The translations under genes and the position numbers were made by a program. From NCBI RefSeq assembly GCF_017640745.1, contig NZ_JAEPQA010000016.1, positions 47,465 through 111,464 on the forward strand: a stretch of DNA of 64,000 nt, read 5' to 3'. The notes beneath the pieces are model-generated. The model made no database searches. It was not told the origin of the DNA and was given only the letters and a program-made list of their open reading frames with translations. Positions 54,623 to 62,979 of the stretch are shown here, in pieces. The stretch comes from Nisaea sp. (lineage in GTDB: Bacteria; Pseudomonadota; Alphaproteobacteria; Thalassobaculales; Thalassobaculaceae). The first letter of the stretch is position 1. Each line of letters starts with the position of its first letter.

Positions 54623-55798
54623 TCAGCCGAGCCGGAAGAACGGCCTGAATCTCACCCCGATGACATTGCCGACGATCGCAACCGCGATCCAGACCCAGCC
54701 ATGCAGGCTGGTCGAGGCGACACCGGAGAAGAAGGCACCGATATTGCACCCGTAGGCCAGCCGCGCGCCGTAGCCCAGCATCAGCCCGCCGATGACCGCC
54801 GCAATAAAGGGCCGCCATCCCATGGCCAGCGTGGGCGCGACCTTGCCGGCGAGCGAGGCGGCGATCCCGGCGCCGAGGATGATGCCGATATTCATCAGCG
54901 AGGTCGGCTCCTCGAGCAGCCCCTGACGGAGTGCTCCCTGGCGCCATTCGACCGCCCAGAAGGTGCTGCTGTTCGGGTCCCAGCCGAACAGCTCCGCCGC
55001 CTTCGCGCCCCAGAGCGTGAAGCCCCATGTCACGCCCCAGGGGTAGCCCTTGGCGAGAAGGGTGGCGTAGGCAAGCACGGCGAGCGCCAGCGCGCCGAGC
55101 AGCAGAGGCCAGGGCCCCTGCAGCAGAGTGCGCCCGTTCAGCGGATGATTGCGGTCCCAGAGCGGTTTCTTCAGCCGCGCCCCCCAGAGCCAGAGAGCGC
55201 CTAGAATCGCCGCGAGCGCGCCGACCTGCATCAGGACAGCAAGCGTATATCCGAACTCGCGGCCGAGAGAGACCGCGCCGAGCGACGGCAGGCTGTGCCA
55301 GAACGGAATATCGAGCGAGCCCCAGAAGGACCCGGCGCAGAAGAAGACCAGCACGACCATCATCCGCGCGTTGCCGCCGCCCGCGGTAAAAAGCGTGCCG
55401 GAAGCGCAGCCGCCGGCGATCTGCATGCCGAGGCCGAAAATGAAGGCGCCGGTAACCAGCGAGACATTGAGCGGCGCCACCGCGCCGCCGGCCTTGAAGC
55501 CGAAGGCCTCGCCGTCGTTCAGAACCGTCGCAAAAAGGATCATCGCGACCGTCAGCATCACCGCCTGCGCGACGATTCCGCTCAGATCCCGGCTCTGGAT
55601 CAGGTTCCGATAGGCCGCGGTGAAGCCGAAGGCGGCATGATAGAGCGCGACCCCGAGCCCGCCTCCGATGACCAGCAGGGCAAGGCGCCGGGGCTCCCCG
55701 TCGAGCAGATGCAGCGCCGCGATCGCGGCGAAGATCCCGCCAAGGACCAGGGCGAGCGGCTTCTGCGGCAGCGGATATGTCGGGACGGCAATGCTCAT
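54623..55798 (-). CDS. YeeE/YedE-family sulfur (thiosulfate) transporter
   Basis: 391 residues, many hydrophobic segments. YeeE/YedE (TsuA) channels carry thiosulfate or other sulfur species through a line of cysteines. Here conserved Cys131 lies in AGGCASGTLFTAGG and Cys351 in LAYGCNIGAFFSG, matching family cysteines. The start ATG 55798 gives MSIAVPT; upstream codons are outside the family alignment. It begins 10 bases downstream of the DUF302 gene, so both probably work together. Confidence 0.9.
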   Translation of the reverse strand: MSIAVPTYPLPQKPLALVLGGIFAAIAALHLLDGEPRRLALLVIGGGLGVALYHAAFGFTAAYRNLIQSRDLSGIVAQAVMLTVAMILFATVLNDGEAFGFKAGGAVAPLNVSLVTGAFIFGLGMQIAGGCASGTLFTAGGGNARMMVVLVFFCAGSFWGSLDIPFWHSLPSLGAVSLGREFGYTLAVLMQVGALAAILGALWLWGARLKKPLWDRNHPLNGRTLLQGPWPLLLGALALAVLAYATLLAKGYPWGVTWGFTLWGAKAAELFGWDPNSSTFWAVEWRQGALRQGLLEEPTSLMNIGIILGAGIAASLAGKVAPTLAMGWRPFIAAVIGGLMLGYGARLAYGCNIGAFFSGVASTSLHGWVWIAVAIVGNVIGVRFRPFFRLG

Positions 55799-55808
55799 GG
55801 CGCCCCTC

Positions 55809-56297
55809 TTACCCGCCGCTCCCCTTTTTCGCAATGTCGAGAATGGCACGAACGTCTTCGTCGAGTTCGGCCCCGAGCGTGTCCAGCGCCGGGACCTCGT
55901 AGGCCCCGAAGACGTGGGATGGCAGCCGGTAGGTCACGCGCGCGGTACCGTCGTTGCCCTCGGTCACATAGACTCGGATCGGCGCCTCGATACCCGCCGC
56001 CTCGGAGGCCGCCAGCATGCGCACCGCATAGGCCGGCTTGAAGAAGAAGAAGACCCGGTTGCCCGGAACGGTCACGCCTTGCGACTGCGCGGCGCAGGTC
56101 GCGCAGGCCACGCCGACAATGTTGAAGCCCTGAACCTTGATCGCCTCCGGCAGAGCCTTGACGAAGGCGTCGAACGGCCGGCCGGTCTCGACCGTGACGG
56201 TTCCCGAATAGGGATTCCGGATTTCCGCGACGGCAGCGGAACTTCCCGCCACCGACCAGATCAGACACACAAACAGGGCCGCAAAGATCCGTCTCAT
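55809..56297 (-). CDS. Periplasmic DUF302 protein with CxxC motif
   Basis: 162 residues. Signal peptide MRRIFAALFVCLIWSVAG with cleavage near AVA, then a DUF302 domain (VQGFNIVGVA, IEAPIRVYVTEG, TYRLPSHVFGAYEVP). Cys65 and Cys68 form CATC, a possible redox or sulfur-carrying pair. DUF302 function is not well established. It is the first gene of a two-gene unit with the YeeE transporter, which suggests it handles the sulfur compound in the periplasm; this is inference. Confidence 0.8.
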   Translation of the reverse strand: MRRIFAALFVCLIWSVAGSSAAVAEIRNPYSGTVTVETGRPFDAFVKALPEAIKVQGFNIVGVACATCAAQSQGVTVPGNRVFFFFKPAYAVRMLAASEAAGIEAPIRVYVTEGNDGTARVTYRLPSHVFGAYEVPALDTLGAELDEDVRAILDIAKKGSGG

Positions 56298-56382
56298 GGG
56301 CCAATCCTCCCGAGAATGTCAGGACCGATTAGCCACGGATCTAAGGGAACGGGAAATAAACAGCGCGTGACGGATGCGAGAG

Positions 56383-56799
56383 CTATTGCAGCAGGCGCGG
56401 CGACGGCACATCCGCGTGGCCCGCGATCTCGTTCGCGAGCGGTCCCGCCTGATGGTGCACCAGCACCCAGTCGGAAGATTCGAGAGCGAAGATGTTGGTC
56501 GCAGTCAGCGTCTCGCCGCCAATCCGCTCATAGCAGACCACCAGCGCCAGCTCCTCGCTCAGGAAATGCACCTTCGGCTCGAGGCATTGCAGAGAGGTGC
56601 GCACCGGGCCGGACAGGATCTGCGCCCAGCTCTCCATCACCGCATCACGGCCGAAGATCGGGGTCGCGCCGGGATGGATGCAGCTCACGTGCATCTCGCC
56701 CGCCCAGAGCGCTTCCATCGCCGCCAGATCGCGGGTCGTGAAGGCGTTGTAGAACGCCTCGTTGCGGATCAGCACGTCAGACTGCCGGGCCCTGCTCAT
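56383..56799 (-). CDS. SnoaL/NTF2-like protein
   Basis: 138 residues from ATG 56799 (MSRARQSDVLIRNEAFYNAF). NTF2-like cone fold of the SnoaL/DUF4440 group: AFYNAFTTRDLAAMEALWAGEM, PIFGRDAVMESWAQIL and the beta strands VCYERIGGETLTATNIFALE. Members are ketosteroid isomerase-like enzymes or ligand binders. It is the last gene of a likely three-gene unit (FAH hydrolase, SDR, this), separated by 38 bases from the SDR gene. A GTG three codons upstream is another possible start. Confidence 0.82.
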   Translation of the reverse strand: MSRARQSDVLIRNEAFYNAFTTRDLAAMEALWAGEMHVSCIHPGATPIFGRDAVMESWAQILSGPVRTSLQCLEPKVHFLSEELALVVCYERIGGETLTATNIFALESSDWVLVHHQAGPLANEIAGHADVPSPRLLQ

Positions 56800-56837
56800 C
56801 CGTTGCACGCCGCTCCCCCACTTCCGGTCGCCGGGGT

Positions 56838-57584
56838 CTAGTAGGTCGCCCGGCCTCCGGAACAATCGAATACGCCACCGGTGCTGAAGCTGCAATCCTC
56901 GGAGGAAAGCCAGGCGACCAGATTCGCGATTTCACCGACCTCGCCGAACCGCTTCATCGGAATCTTCGAAAGCATGAAGGCGATAAACTCATCGGTCATC
57001 TGATCGAAGATGTCGGTCTTCACCGCGGCCGGCGTGACGCAGTTCACAGTCACGCCGCTCTCCGCCAGCTCCTTGCCGAGGGATTTGGTGAGACCGATCA
57101 CTCCCGCCTTCGCCGCACTGTAGGCGGGCGCGTTGGGGTTGCCCTCCTTGCCCGCGACGGAGGCGATATTGACGATCCGCCCATACTTGTTGCGCAGCAT
57201 GTAGGGCACCGCCGCGCGGCAGCAGAGGAAGGTGCCGGTCAGGTCGATATCGATCACCTTGCGCCAGTCCGCGACGCCATATTGCCAGGTCGTCGTGTTC
57301 GGCCCGGTGATACCGGCGCTGTTGACCATGATGTCGAGACGGCCGAACTCGCGCTCGACCTCGGCGGCGGCGCGGTCGACCGCGCCGTCGTCGGTGACGT
57401 CGACCGTTGCCGTGTGGATCGTGCCGCCGATCTCGGCGGCAGTTTCCTCGAGCTTGGCCGCATCCGCGTCCCAGAGGCTGACCGAGGCGCCCGCGGCGGA
57501 CAGCCGCGCCGCGACCGCCTTACCGATCCCGCGCGCGCCGCCGGTAACGACGGCGGCACGCCCGGAGAAGTCGTAATCGACCAT
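56838..57584 (-). CDS. SDR oxidoreductase, possible 2-keto-3-deoxy sugar acid dehydrogenase
   Basis: 248 residues, classical SDR. NAD site TGGARGIGKAV, VNSAGITG, catalytic Ser in NIASVAG and Tyr/Lys in APAYSAAKAG. It lies 10 bases after a fumarylacetoacetate hydrolase-family gene. In the L-rhamnose/L-fucose diketo-hydrolase routes an SDR oxidises the 2-keto-3-deoxy acid at C4 and an FAH-family hydrolase cleaves the diketo acid; this pairing suggests such a role, but the substrate is not proven. Confidence 0.85.
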   Translation of the reverse strand: MVDYDFSGRAAVVTGGARGIGKAVAARLSAAGASVSLWDADAAKLEETAAEIGGTIHTATVDVTDDGAVDRAAAEVEREFGRLDIMVNSAGITGPNTTTWQYGVADWRKVIDIDLTGTFLCCRAAVPYMLRNKYGRIVNIASVAGKEGNPNAPAYSAAKAGVIGLTKSLGKELAESGVTVNCVTPAAVKTDIFDQMTDEFIAFMLSKIPMKRFGEVGEIANLVAWLSSEDCSFSTGGVFDCSGGRATY

Positions 57585-57594
57585 GGGCCGGCGA

Positions 57595-58443
57595 TCAGCT
57601 GTCGGCGACGCAGGTCTGGCGCTGCGCGCCGAGACCGTCGATGCCGAGTTCCACCACGTCGCCCGCCTTCAGGTATTTCGGCTCCGGCTTGAAGCCCATG
57701 CCGACGCCCGGCGGGGTACCGGTCGGGATGACATCGCCCGGATGCAGGGTGAAGAACTGGCTGAGATAGTGCACCAGGAAGGCCGGGCCGTAGACCATCG
57801 TGTTGGTGTTGCCGTTCTGCCGGAACTCGCCGTTCACCTTGGCCCAGATGCCGAGTTCCTGCGGGTTCGGGATCTCGTCCTTGGTCACCATCCAGGGACC
57901 GGTCGGCCCGAAGGTGTCGCAGCTCTTGCCCTTGGTCCACTGGCCTGAACGCTCGGCCTGGAACTCGCGCTCGGAAATGTCGTTCACCACGCAATAGCCG
58001 GCGACGTAGTCCAGCGCGTTCGCCTCGGAGACATATTTCGCTTTCTTGCCGATGACGATGCCGAGTTCGACCTCGTAGTCGAGCTTCTTCGAGCCACGCG
58101 GCACGATCGTGTCATCGTTGGGGCCGCAGATCGCGGAGGTCGCCTTCATGAAGATGATCGGCTCCGGCGGCACTTCCATGCCGGATTCGGCCGCATGGTC
58201 GCTGTAATTGAGACCGACGCAGATCATCTTGCCGACCCCGCCGACGCAGGCGCCGAGACGCGGATTGCCGGAGACGACCGGAAGCGATCCGACATCCGCA
58301 GCGGCGATCTTCGCCAGTCCCTCCGGGCTCAGCGCAGCGCCGTCGATGTCGCCGACAATGCCCGACAGATCCCGGATCTTGCCGTCGCCGTCCAGAATTC
58401 CCGGCTTTTCGGCACCCGGCGCGCCATACCGCAGCAGCTTCAT
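57595..58443 (-). CDS. Fumarylacetoacetate hydrolase-family protein, possible diketo-acid hydrolase
   Basis: 282 residues from ATG 58443 (MKLLRYGAPGAEKPGILD). FAH family: DYEVELGIVIGKKAKYV holds metal-binding acidic residues, with NDISEREFQ and GDVIPTGTPPGVG as typical later blocks. Homologues include ureidoglycolate lyase annotation and L-2,4-diketo-3-deoxyrhamnonate hydrolase. It is the first gene of the unit with the SDR. The 116 bases to the divergent dgoK gene hold both promoters. Function is inferred from family and position. Confidence 0.86.
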   Translation of the reverse strand: MKLLRYGAPGAEKPGILDGDGKIRDLSGIVGDIDGAALSPEGLAKIAAADVGSLPVVSGNPRLGACVGGVGKMICVGLNYSDHAAESGMEVPPEPIIFMKATSAICGPNDDTIVPRGSKKLDYEVELGIVIGKKAKYVSEANALDYVAGYCVVNDISEREFQAERSGQWTKGKSCDTFGPTGPWMVTKDEIPNPQELGIWAKVNGEFRQNGNTNTMVYGPAFLVHYLSQFFTLHPGDVIPTGTPPGVGMGFKPEPKYLKAGDVVELGIDGLGAQRQTCVADS

Positions 58444-58559
58444 GGGATAGCTCCTTCCCCCAAACGATTTTTGATTGCAGCCTAAAAGACAGGCGGCGAG
58501 GTTTGCAGCCGGATACCGCCAAGTCAAGCAGCGGCAGCGCCGCGTCGGGGAACGTCACC

Positions 58560-59492
58560 ATGGACGAGATGACAGCAGAGGACGCGGCCGTTCTGGCCGT
58601 CGATTGGGGAACCACGAGCCTCAGGGCTTTCCGCATGGCAGCGGACGGCACCATCCTTGACCGGCGCCGCGCCGAGGCCGGGATCCGCGCGATCGACGAC
58701 GGCGATTTCGAGGGCGCGTTTCATCAGATCGTCGGCGACTGGCTGCCGGCCGATCCGGCAAAGGCGCCGCAGATCGTCATGGGCGGAATGATCGGCAGCC
58801 GGCAGGGCTGGATCGAGGCGCCCTACCTGCCCTGCCCCGCCGATCCGGCCGGCCTCGCCGCCGCGGCCATTGCAGGCAGGATGGAGTCCGGACATGCCTT
58901 CTGGATCGCGCCGGGCCTCTCGACGCAGCAGGACGGTCGGGCCGACGTCATGCGCGGAGAGGAACTGCAGATCCTCGGCGCCCTGGAACAGCTCGGCGGC
59001 GGCCGCCACCTGCTTTGCCTGCCCGGCACGCACAGCAAATGGGCGCTGCTGGAAGACGGCATCATCCGCGACTTCCACACCTACATGACCGGCGAGCTGT
59101 TTGACCTGCTGCGCCGCCATTCGATCCTCGGCACCACGATCGAGCATGCGGTCTGGTCCGGGGATGGCTTTCGCGAGGGCCTGGCGGCGGCCGGCAAGGA
59201 AGGCGGAATGCTGGCCCAGCTCTTCACGGTGCGGGCCGGAACCCTGCTCGGAAGCCTCCCGGTGGAGAAGAGCGGCGCCTTCCTCTCCGGCCTGCTGATC
59301 GGCAGCGAAGTTTATGCCGCAGTGCACAATCTTCCTGCCGGATCAGAGGTTTGCATAATCGGCAACCCAGACCTCACCGATCTCTACACCCCGGCGCTGG
59401 GCGCCCGTGATATACGCTGTCGCCAACTGGGAGAGTATACAGGCGCCCATGGCTTGTTCCGACTGGCCAAGGATCTTCTGAAAAGAGGATAG
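58560..59492 (+). CDS. dgoK: 2-dehydro-3-deoxygalactonokinase
   Basis: 310 residues from ATG 58560 with GGGGAA upstream. Phosphorylates 2-keto-3-deoxygalactonate in the De Ley-Doudoroff pathway. DgoK pattern: LAVDWGTTSLRAF (phosphate-binding loop), IVMGGMIGSRQGWIEAPYLPCP, CLPGTHSKWALL and FHTYMTGELFDLLRRHSIL. The usual partner aldolase (dgoA) is not adjacent; a beta-hydroxyacid dehydrogenase gene follows after 25 bases. Divergent from the FAH-SDR unit. Confidence 0.92.
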   Translation: MDEMTAEDAAVLAVDWGTTSLRAFRMAADGTILDRRRAEAGIRAIDDGDFEGAFHQIVGDWLPADPAKAPQIVMGGMIGSRQGWIEAPYLPCPADPAGLAAAAIAGRMESGHAFWIAPGLSTQQDGRADVMRGEELQILGALEQLGGGRHLLCLPGTHSKWALLEDGIIRDFHTYMTGELFDLLRRHSILGTTIEHAVWSGDGFREGLAAAGKEGGMLAQLFTVRAGTLLGSLPVEKSGAFLSGLLIGSEVYAAVHNLPAGSEVCIIGNPDLTDLYTPALGARDIRCRQLGEYTGAHGLFRLAKDLLKRG

Positions 59493-59517
59493 CGGCGCCC
59501 GCGACGAAGGGATGGGA

Positions 59518-60429
59518 ATGACACCGAATGTCACCTTTCTCGGCATCGGGCGGATGGGCCAGAATATGGCCACCAACATTGCCCGCGCCGGCTTTCCGCT
59601 GACGGTCTGGAACCGGACCCAGGGGAAGGCGGAGGCACTCGCTACGCACCACGCCACCATTGCCGACGACCCGGCTGCGGCGGTCGCAGAGGCAGACATC
59701 GTCTGCACCTGCGTGACCGACGCCGATGCGGTCAGCGAGATCCTGTTCAAGCGCGGCGTTGCGGAAGCGATGAAGCCGGGCGCGATCTTCTGCGACATGA
59801 GCTCGATCGCTCCACGCGCCGAACAGGAATTCGACACGCAACTCACCAAGCTCGGTCTGCGCCATCTGGACGCGCCGGTCTCCGGCGGAACCCAGGGCGC
59901 CGAACTCGGCAGCCTCGCCATCATGGTCGGCGGCGAGAAGGATACCTTCGTCGAGGCGACACCCGTGCTCGCCGCCATGGGCCGTCCGTTCCGCGTCGGC
60001 CCCTGCGGCGCCGGACAGCTCACCAAGCTCTGCAACCAGGTGATCGTCGCGATCTCCATCGCCGGGCTTTCCGAATCCATGCTGCTGGCCGAGGCCGGCG
60101 GCGCCGATCCGGCGGCGGTGCGCGATGCGCTGCGCGGTGGGTTCGCGGAGAGCCGCGTGCTGCAGGAACATGGCGGCCGTATCCTCGAGCGCAACTGGAG
60201 CCCCGGTGCTCCGGTCCGCAACATGCTGAAGGACCTCAACACGGTCCTCACCACCGCGGAGCAATGCGGGATCGAGCTTCCGCTCCTCGGCCTCGTCCGG
60301 GATTTCTACGACAAGCTGAGCGCCCGCGGCTTCGCCGAGCACGACCAGACCTCGCTGCTGCTTGAGCTCGAACATCGCAATGCCCCGCACCGGGTGGGCG
60401 ACAAGCCGGACAGCGGGCCGGACGCTTAA
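59518..60429 (+). CDS. NAD(P)-dependent beta-hydroxyacid dehydrogenase (HIBADH family)
   Basis: 303 residues from ATG 59518; an ATG two codons earlier is also possible. 3-hydroxyisobutyrate dehydrogenase-like: Rossmann loop FLGIGRMGQNMATNIA, substrate loop DAPVSGGTQGAELG and the catalytic Lys in GQLTKLCNQV. The family covers tartronate semialdehyde reductase, 6-phosphogluconate-like and hydroxyisobutyrate dehydrogenases. It follows dgoK by 25 bases, suggesting a sugar-acid substrate. Palindromic repeat just after the stop. Confidence 0.9.
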   Translation: MTPNVTFLGIGRMGQNMATNIARAGFPLTVWNRTQGKAEALATHHATIADDPAAAVAEADIVCTCVTDADAVSEILFKRGVAEAMKPGAIFCDMSSIAPRAEQEFDTQLTKLGLRHLDAPVSGGTQGAELGSLAIMVGGEKDTFVEATPVLAAMGRPFRVGPCGAGQLTKLCNQVIVAISIAGLSESMLLAEAGGADPAAVRDALRGGFAESRVLQEHGGRILERNWSPGAPVRNMLKDLNTVLTTAEQCGIELPLLGLVRDFYDKLSARGFAEHDQTSLLLELEHRNAPHRVGDKPDSGPDA

Positions 60430-60447
60430 GAGCCTTCTAGATTGTCG

Positions 60448-60530
60448 TCATCCCGGACCCCGATCCGGGACCTTGTGAAGCCGGGCACCGCCCTACGTTC
60501 GATGAGGTCCCGGCTCTGCGGCCGGGATGA
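60448..60530. repeat. Intergenic palindromic repeat element
   Basis: Outer 9-base perfect inverted repeat TCATCCCGG / CCGGGATGA encloses two smaller hairpins, TCCCGGA/TCCGGGA and TCCCGGC/GCCGGGA. This is the layout of the short palindromic repeats (TCATCCCGGA...TCCGGGATGA type) dispersed between genes in many alphaproteobacteria. It may also stop transcription between the convergent genes. Confidence 0.75.
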
Positions 60531-60546
60531 TGTTGATGAGCGGGGC

Positions 60547-61599
60547 TTAAGGGATCGCTTTCCGCGCGCGGAACTCCTCGAACAGGTCGAGAAACATCTC
60601 TTCCGAACGCACATAATCGTGAAACCCGGCCATGCGGATCTTCAGCGTGTCGGTCATCACGTCCCAGTCGGTGCCGAAGACGTAATCCGCGAAGGGCCAG
60701 GCGGCGATATCGGCATAAGGCGTCTTCATCAGCCCGTATTTCTCCACCATGCGCTCCCAGAGCGGCGCCTTGTCGGCCATGAACTCGGTCAGCGGAATGG
60801 TCTGCACGTCGCCAAGCTCCATGTCGAAATGCGCGGCGAATTTCGGCCAGACATTCTTCCAGCGGAAGAAATCCCCGTTGGTGATGTTGAAGACCTCGTT
60901 CCGCGCGCTTTCCGCCGTCGCGCAGAACAGCATGGCGCGCGCGAGCAGGGCCGAGTCCGTGACCTGGTAGACCGCCTCCCAGGCGCCCGGCTTGCCCGGA
61001 AAGCGCAGCGGCAGGCCGAGCTCCTTCGAGATCGCCGCATAGACCGCGATGCAGGTGGAGATATTCATCGGATTGCCGACGGCGAAGCCGCAGACCGTGT
61101 GCGGACGGAGCGCCGACCAGCTCCACCTCTGCCTTTCCTGCGCCGCACGCAACCAGCTTTCCTGCGCGTGATAGAAGTTCGGCAGCATGTGCGGCGGGTC
61201 TTCCTCCCGTGCCGGGGTCCGGAACGGCCCGAGATGGCTGCCGTAGATCTTGTTCCCCTCGATCAGCTGGACATGCTCCAAATCCTTCGAGGCCGCCGCC
61301 ACCGGCTCGACGGAATTGACCAGCATGGCGAGGTTCGGCGCATCGTGCTCCGCCCAGGTCGGACGGGCCTGGAAGGCTGTGTAGAAGATATGCGTGATGT
61401 CGGTCAGGCCGCCGAGCTTGGCCTCGGCATCCGCGCGGTCGAGCAGGTCGACCGAGATATGCGCCGCCCTTGTCGGGAAGTCCGGTGCCCTCCGGCTGAC
61501 GCCAACGATGTCCCAGCCGCCGACCTCCTCCAGATGTTGCACCAGCCGGCGCCCGATTACGCCGAGCGCCCCGACGACCAGAGCCTTTTTCTTCGCCAT
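60547..61599 (-). CDS. PRISE-type SDR reductase (progesterone 5-beta-reductase/iridoid synthase-like)
   Basis: 350 residues from ATG 61599, with GTGGAGGAGG upstream. Atypical SDR: ALVVGALGVIGRRLVQHL, GVSRRAPDF (binding NADP), EGNKIYGSHLG (Lys) and PNFYHAQE with the Tyr of the PRISE signature, no classical YxxxK. The family reduces enones in an NADPH-dependent manner; natural bacterial substrates are unknown. Convergent with the dehydrogenase gene across the palindromic repeat; single gene. Confidence 0.88.
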   Translation of the reverse strand: MAKKKALVVGALGVIGRRLVQHLEEVGGWDIVGVSRRAPDFPTRAAHISVDLLDRADAEAKLGGLTDITHIFYTAFQARPTWAEHDAPNLAMLVNSVEPVAAASKDLEHVQLIEGNKIYGSHLGPFRTPAREEDPPHMLPNFYHAQESWLRAAQERQRWSWSALRPHTVCGFAVGNPMNISTCIAVYAAISKELGLPLRFPGKPGAWEAVYQVTDSALLARAMLFCATAESARNEVFNITNGDFFRWKNVWPKFAAHFDMELGDVQTIPLTEFMADKAPLWERMVEKYGLMKTPYADIAAWPFADYVFGTDWDVMTDTLKIRMAGFHDYVRSEEMFLDLFEEFRARKAIP

Positions 61600-61678
61600 C
61601 GCCTCCTCCACTTGCTTTTGCGGCGAAGTGTGAGAGGCCGGCCGGATGCCGTCAACGCGGCTCCCGGATCATAGAAAA

Positions 61679-61704
61679 CGGGAGGGGCAAGAAAACCCCT
61701 CCCG
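61679..61704 (-). terminator. Intrinsic terminator of the cytochrome c peroxidase gene
   Basis: A 9-base stem CGGGAGGGG / CCCCTCCCG with an 8-base loop, followed on the minus strand by TTTTCTATG, 34 bases after the stop at 61738. Confidence 0.85.
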
Positions 61705-61737
61705 CTCCCGTCGCACCGACCGGTCCCGGTCAGTTGG

Positions 61738-62829
61738 TTATTTGGCGACCATCTCCTGCGGCAGCGGCGTTTCCGGCGTGCTAACCGGAAGGATCGGGTA
61801 CTCGACCCGCGGCTGCTCGCCGGTCAGGGTGTGCAGGAAGGCGGTGATCAGATCGACCTCCTCTTCCGAGAGTTTCTCGCCGAGCTGGCTCTCGCCCATC
61901 ACCGCCACGGCCTGACGCAAGTTCCAGACGATGCCGGAGTGGAAATAGGGCGCGGTCAGCGCGATGTTGCGCAGCGGCCCGGCCCGGAACACGTAGCTGT
62001 CATCCGCGGTCTGCGTGACCTGGAAGCGGCCGAGATCGTTCGGCGGCAGGATTTCCGCACCCGGCTTTTCCATCACGCCGAAGGGAAAATAGCCTTCGCC
62101 GCCGATATTCACCCCGGCATGGCAGCCCGCGCAGCCCTTGTCCATGAAGAGCTTCAGGCCTTTCTTCTCGTCCGCAGTCAGAACGTTCGCGTTGCCTTCG
62201 AGATACTGGTCGAAGCGGGAGGCCGGGGTGATCAGGGTTGCCTCGAAGGCCTCGATCGCCTTCGCCATGTTGTCGAAGGTGACCGGCTTGTCCTCGCCCG
62301 GGAAGGCGCGTGTGAAGCGCTCGACATATTCCGGCATGCTGCGCAGCGTGACCTCCACCGCGTGCGGCTGGTTGTTCATCTCGACGCCGGCCTGGATCGG
62401 CCCCTTTGCCTGGGCTTTCAGGTCATCGGCGCGGCCGTCCCAGAACTGGGCGACGTTGAAGACCGCGTTCAGCACCGTCGGCGCATTGCGCGGACCCTTG
62501 GCCCAGCCGTGGCCGATCGAGGTCTCCAGGTTGTCGTCACCGCCCATGCCAAGATTGTGGCAGGTGTTGCAGCTGATCAGGTGGCTCGAGGAAAGCCGCG
62601 GCTCGAAGAACAACATCTTGCCGAGCTCGACCTTTTCATGGGTGACGGCATTGTCCTTCACCGCCGGCACGACGGAGGGGATCGGCTCGAAATAGCCTTT
62701 CGCCTCCTCCATCAGCTCTTCCGCGCGGAGGGCCGAGGGATCCGAAACGAGGGCCAGGGAGAAAAGTCCTGCGATGGAGCAGGCCCTGATAGCTGTACCA
62801 AACACGGTATCTGTCCTTTCATTTGTCAT
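61738..62829 (-). CDS. Dihaem cytochrome c peroxidase
   Basis: 363 residues. Signal peptide region at the N-terminus (AIRACSIAGLFSLALVSDPSAL, cleavage near LRAEE), two haem c sites, CNTCHN (about residue 88) and CAGCHA (about 232), and conserved NAPTVLNAVFN, FDQYLEG, APYFHSG. It reduces hydrogen peroxide in the periplasm with electrons from cytochrome c. Full length for the bacterial CcpA/MacA family. Preceded by an almost perfect Irr-type box about 80 bases upstream, which suggests haem/iron control. Monocistronic. Confidence 0.95.
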   Translation of the reverse strand: MTNERTDTVFGTAIRACSIAGLFSLALVSDPSALRAEELMEEAKGYFEPIPSVVPAVKDNAVTHEKVELGKMLFFEPRLSSSHLISCNTCHNLGMGGDDNLETSIGHGWAKGPRNAPTVLNAVFNVAQFWDGRADDLKAQAKGPIQAGVEMNNQPHAVEVTLRSMPEYVERFTRAFPGEDKPVTFDNMAKAIEAFEATLITPASRFDQYLEGNANVLTADEKKGLKLFMDKGCAGCHAGVNIGGEGYFPFGVMEKPGAEILPPNDLGRFQVTQTADDSYVFRAGPLRNIALTAPYFHSGIVWNLRQAVAVMGESQLGEKLSEEEVDLITAFLHTLTGEQPRVEYPILPVSTPETPLPQEMVAK

Positions 62830-62907
62830 GCGCCCGCCAGAACGGCGGAATGGATTACACGACTGAGAAAGCTCACTTTTCTTCTTGTTATCTGAGCCAG
62901 GACAGTT

Positions 62908-62924
62908 CTTAGAACAATTCTAAA
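62908..62924. promoter_or_regulatory. Irr-type iron control element (ICE) upstream of the cytochrome c peroxidase gene
   Basis: CTTAGAACAATTCTAAA matches TTTAGAA-N3-TTCTAAA at 13 of 14 positions, in an AT-rich promoter region 79 bases before the peroxidase start. In alphaproteobacteria Irr represses haem-consuming genes through such boxes when haem is scarce. The same box, slightly weaker, precedes bfr. Confidence 0.75.
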
Positions 62925-62979
62925 CTAGCGGCATTGATCTGCCTCAATAGGCGCACAAAAAATAGGAATTTGACGTGGA

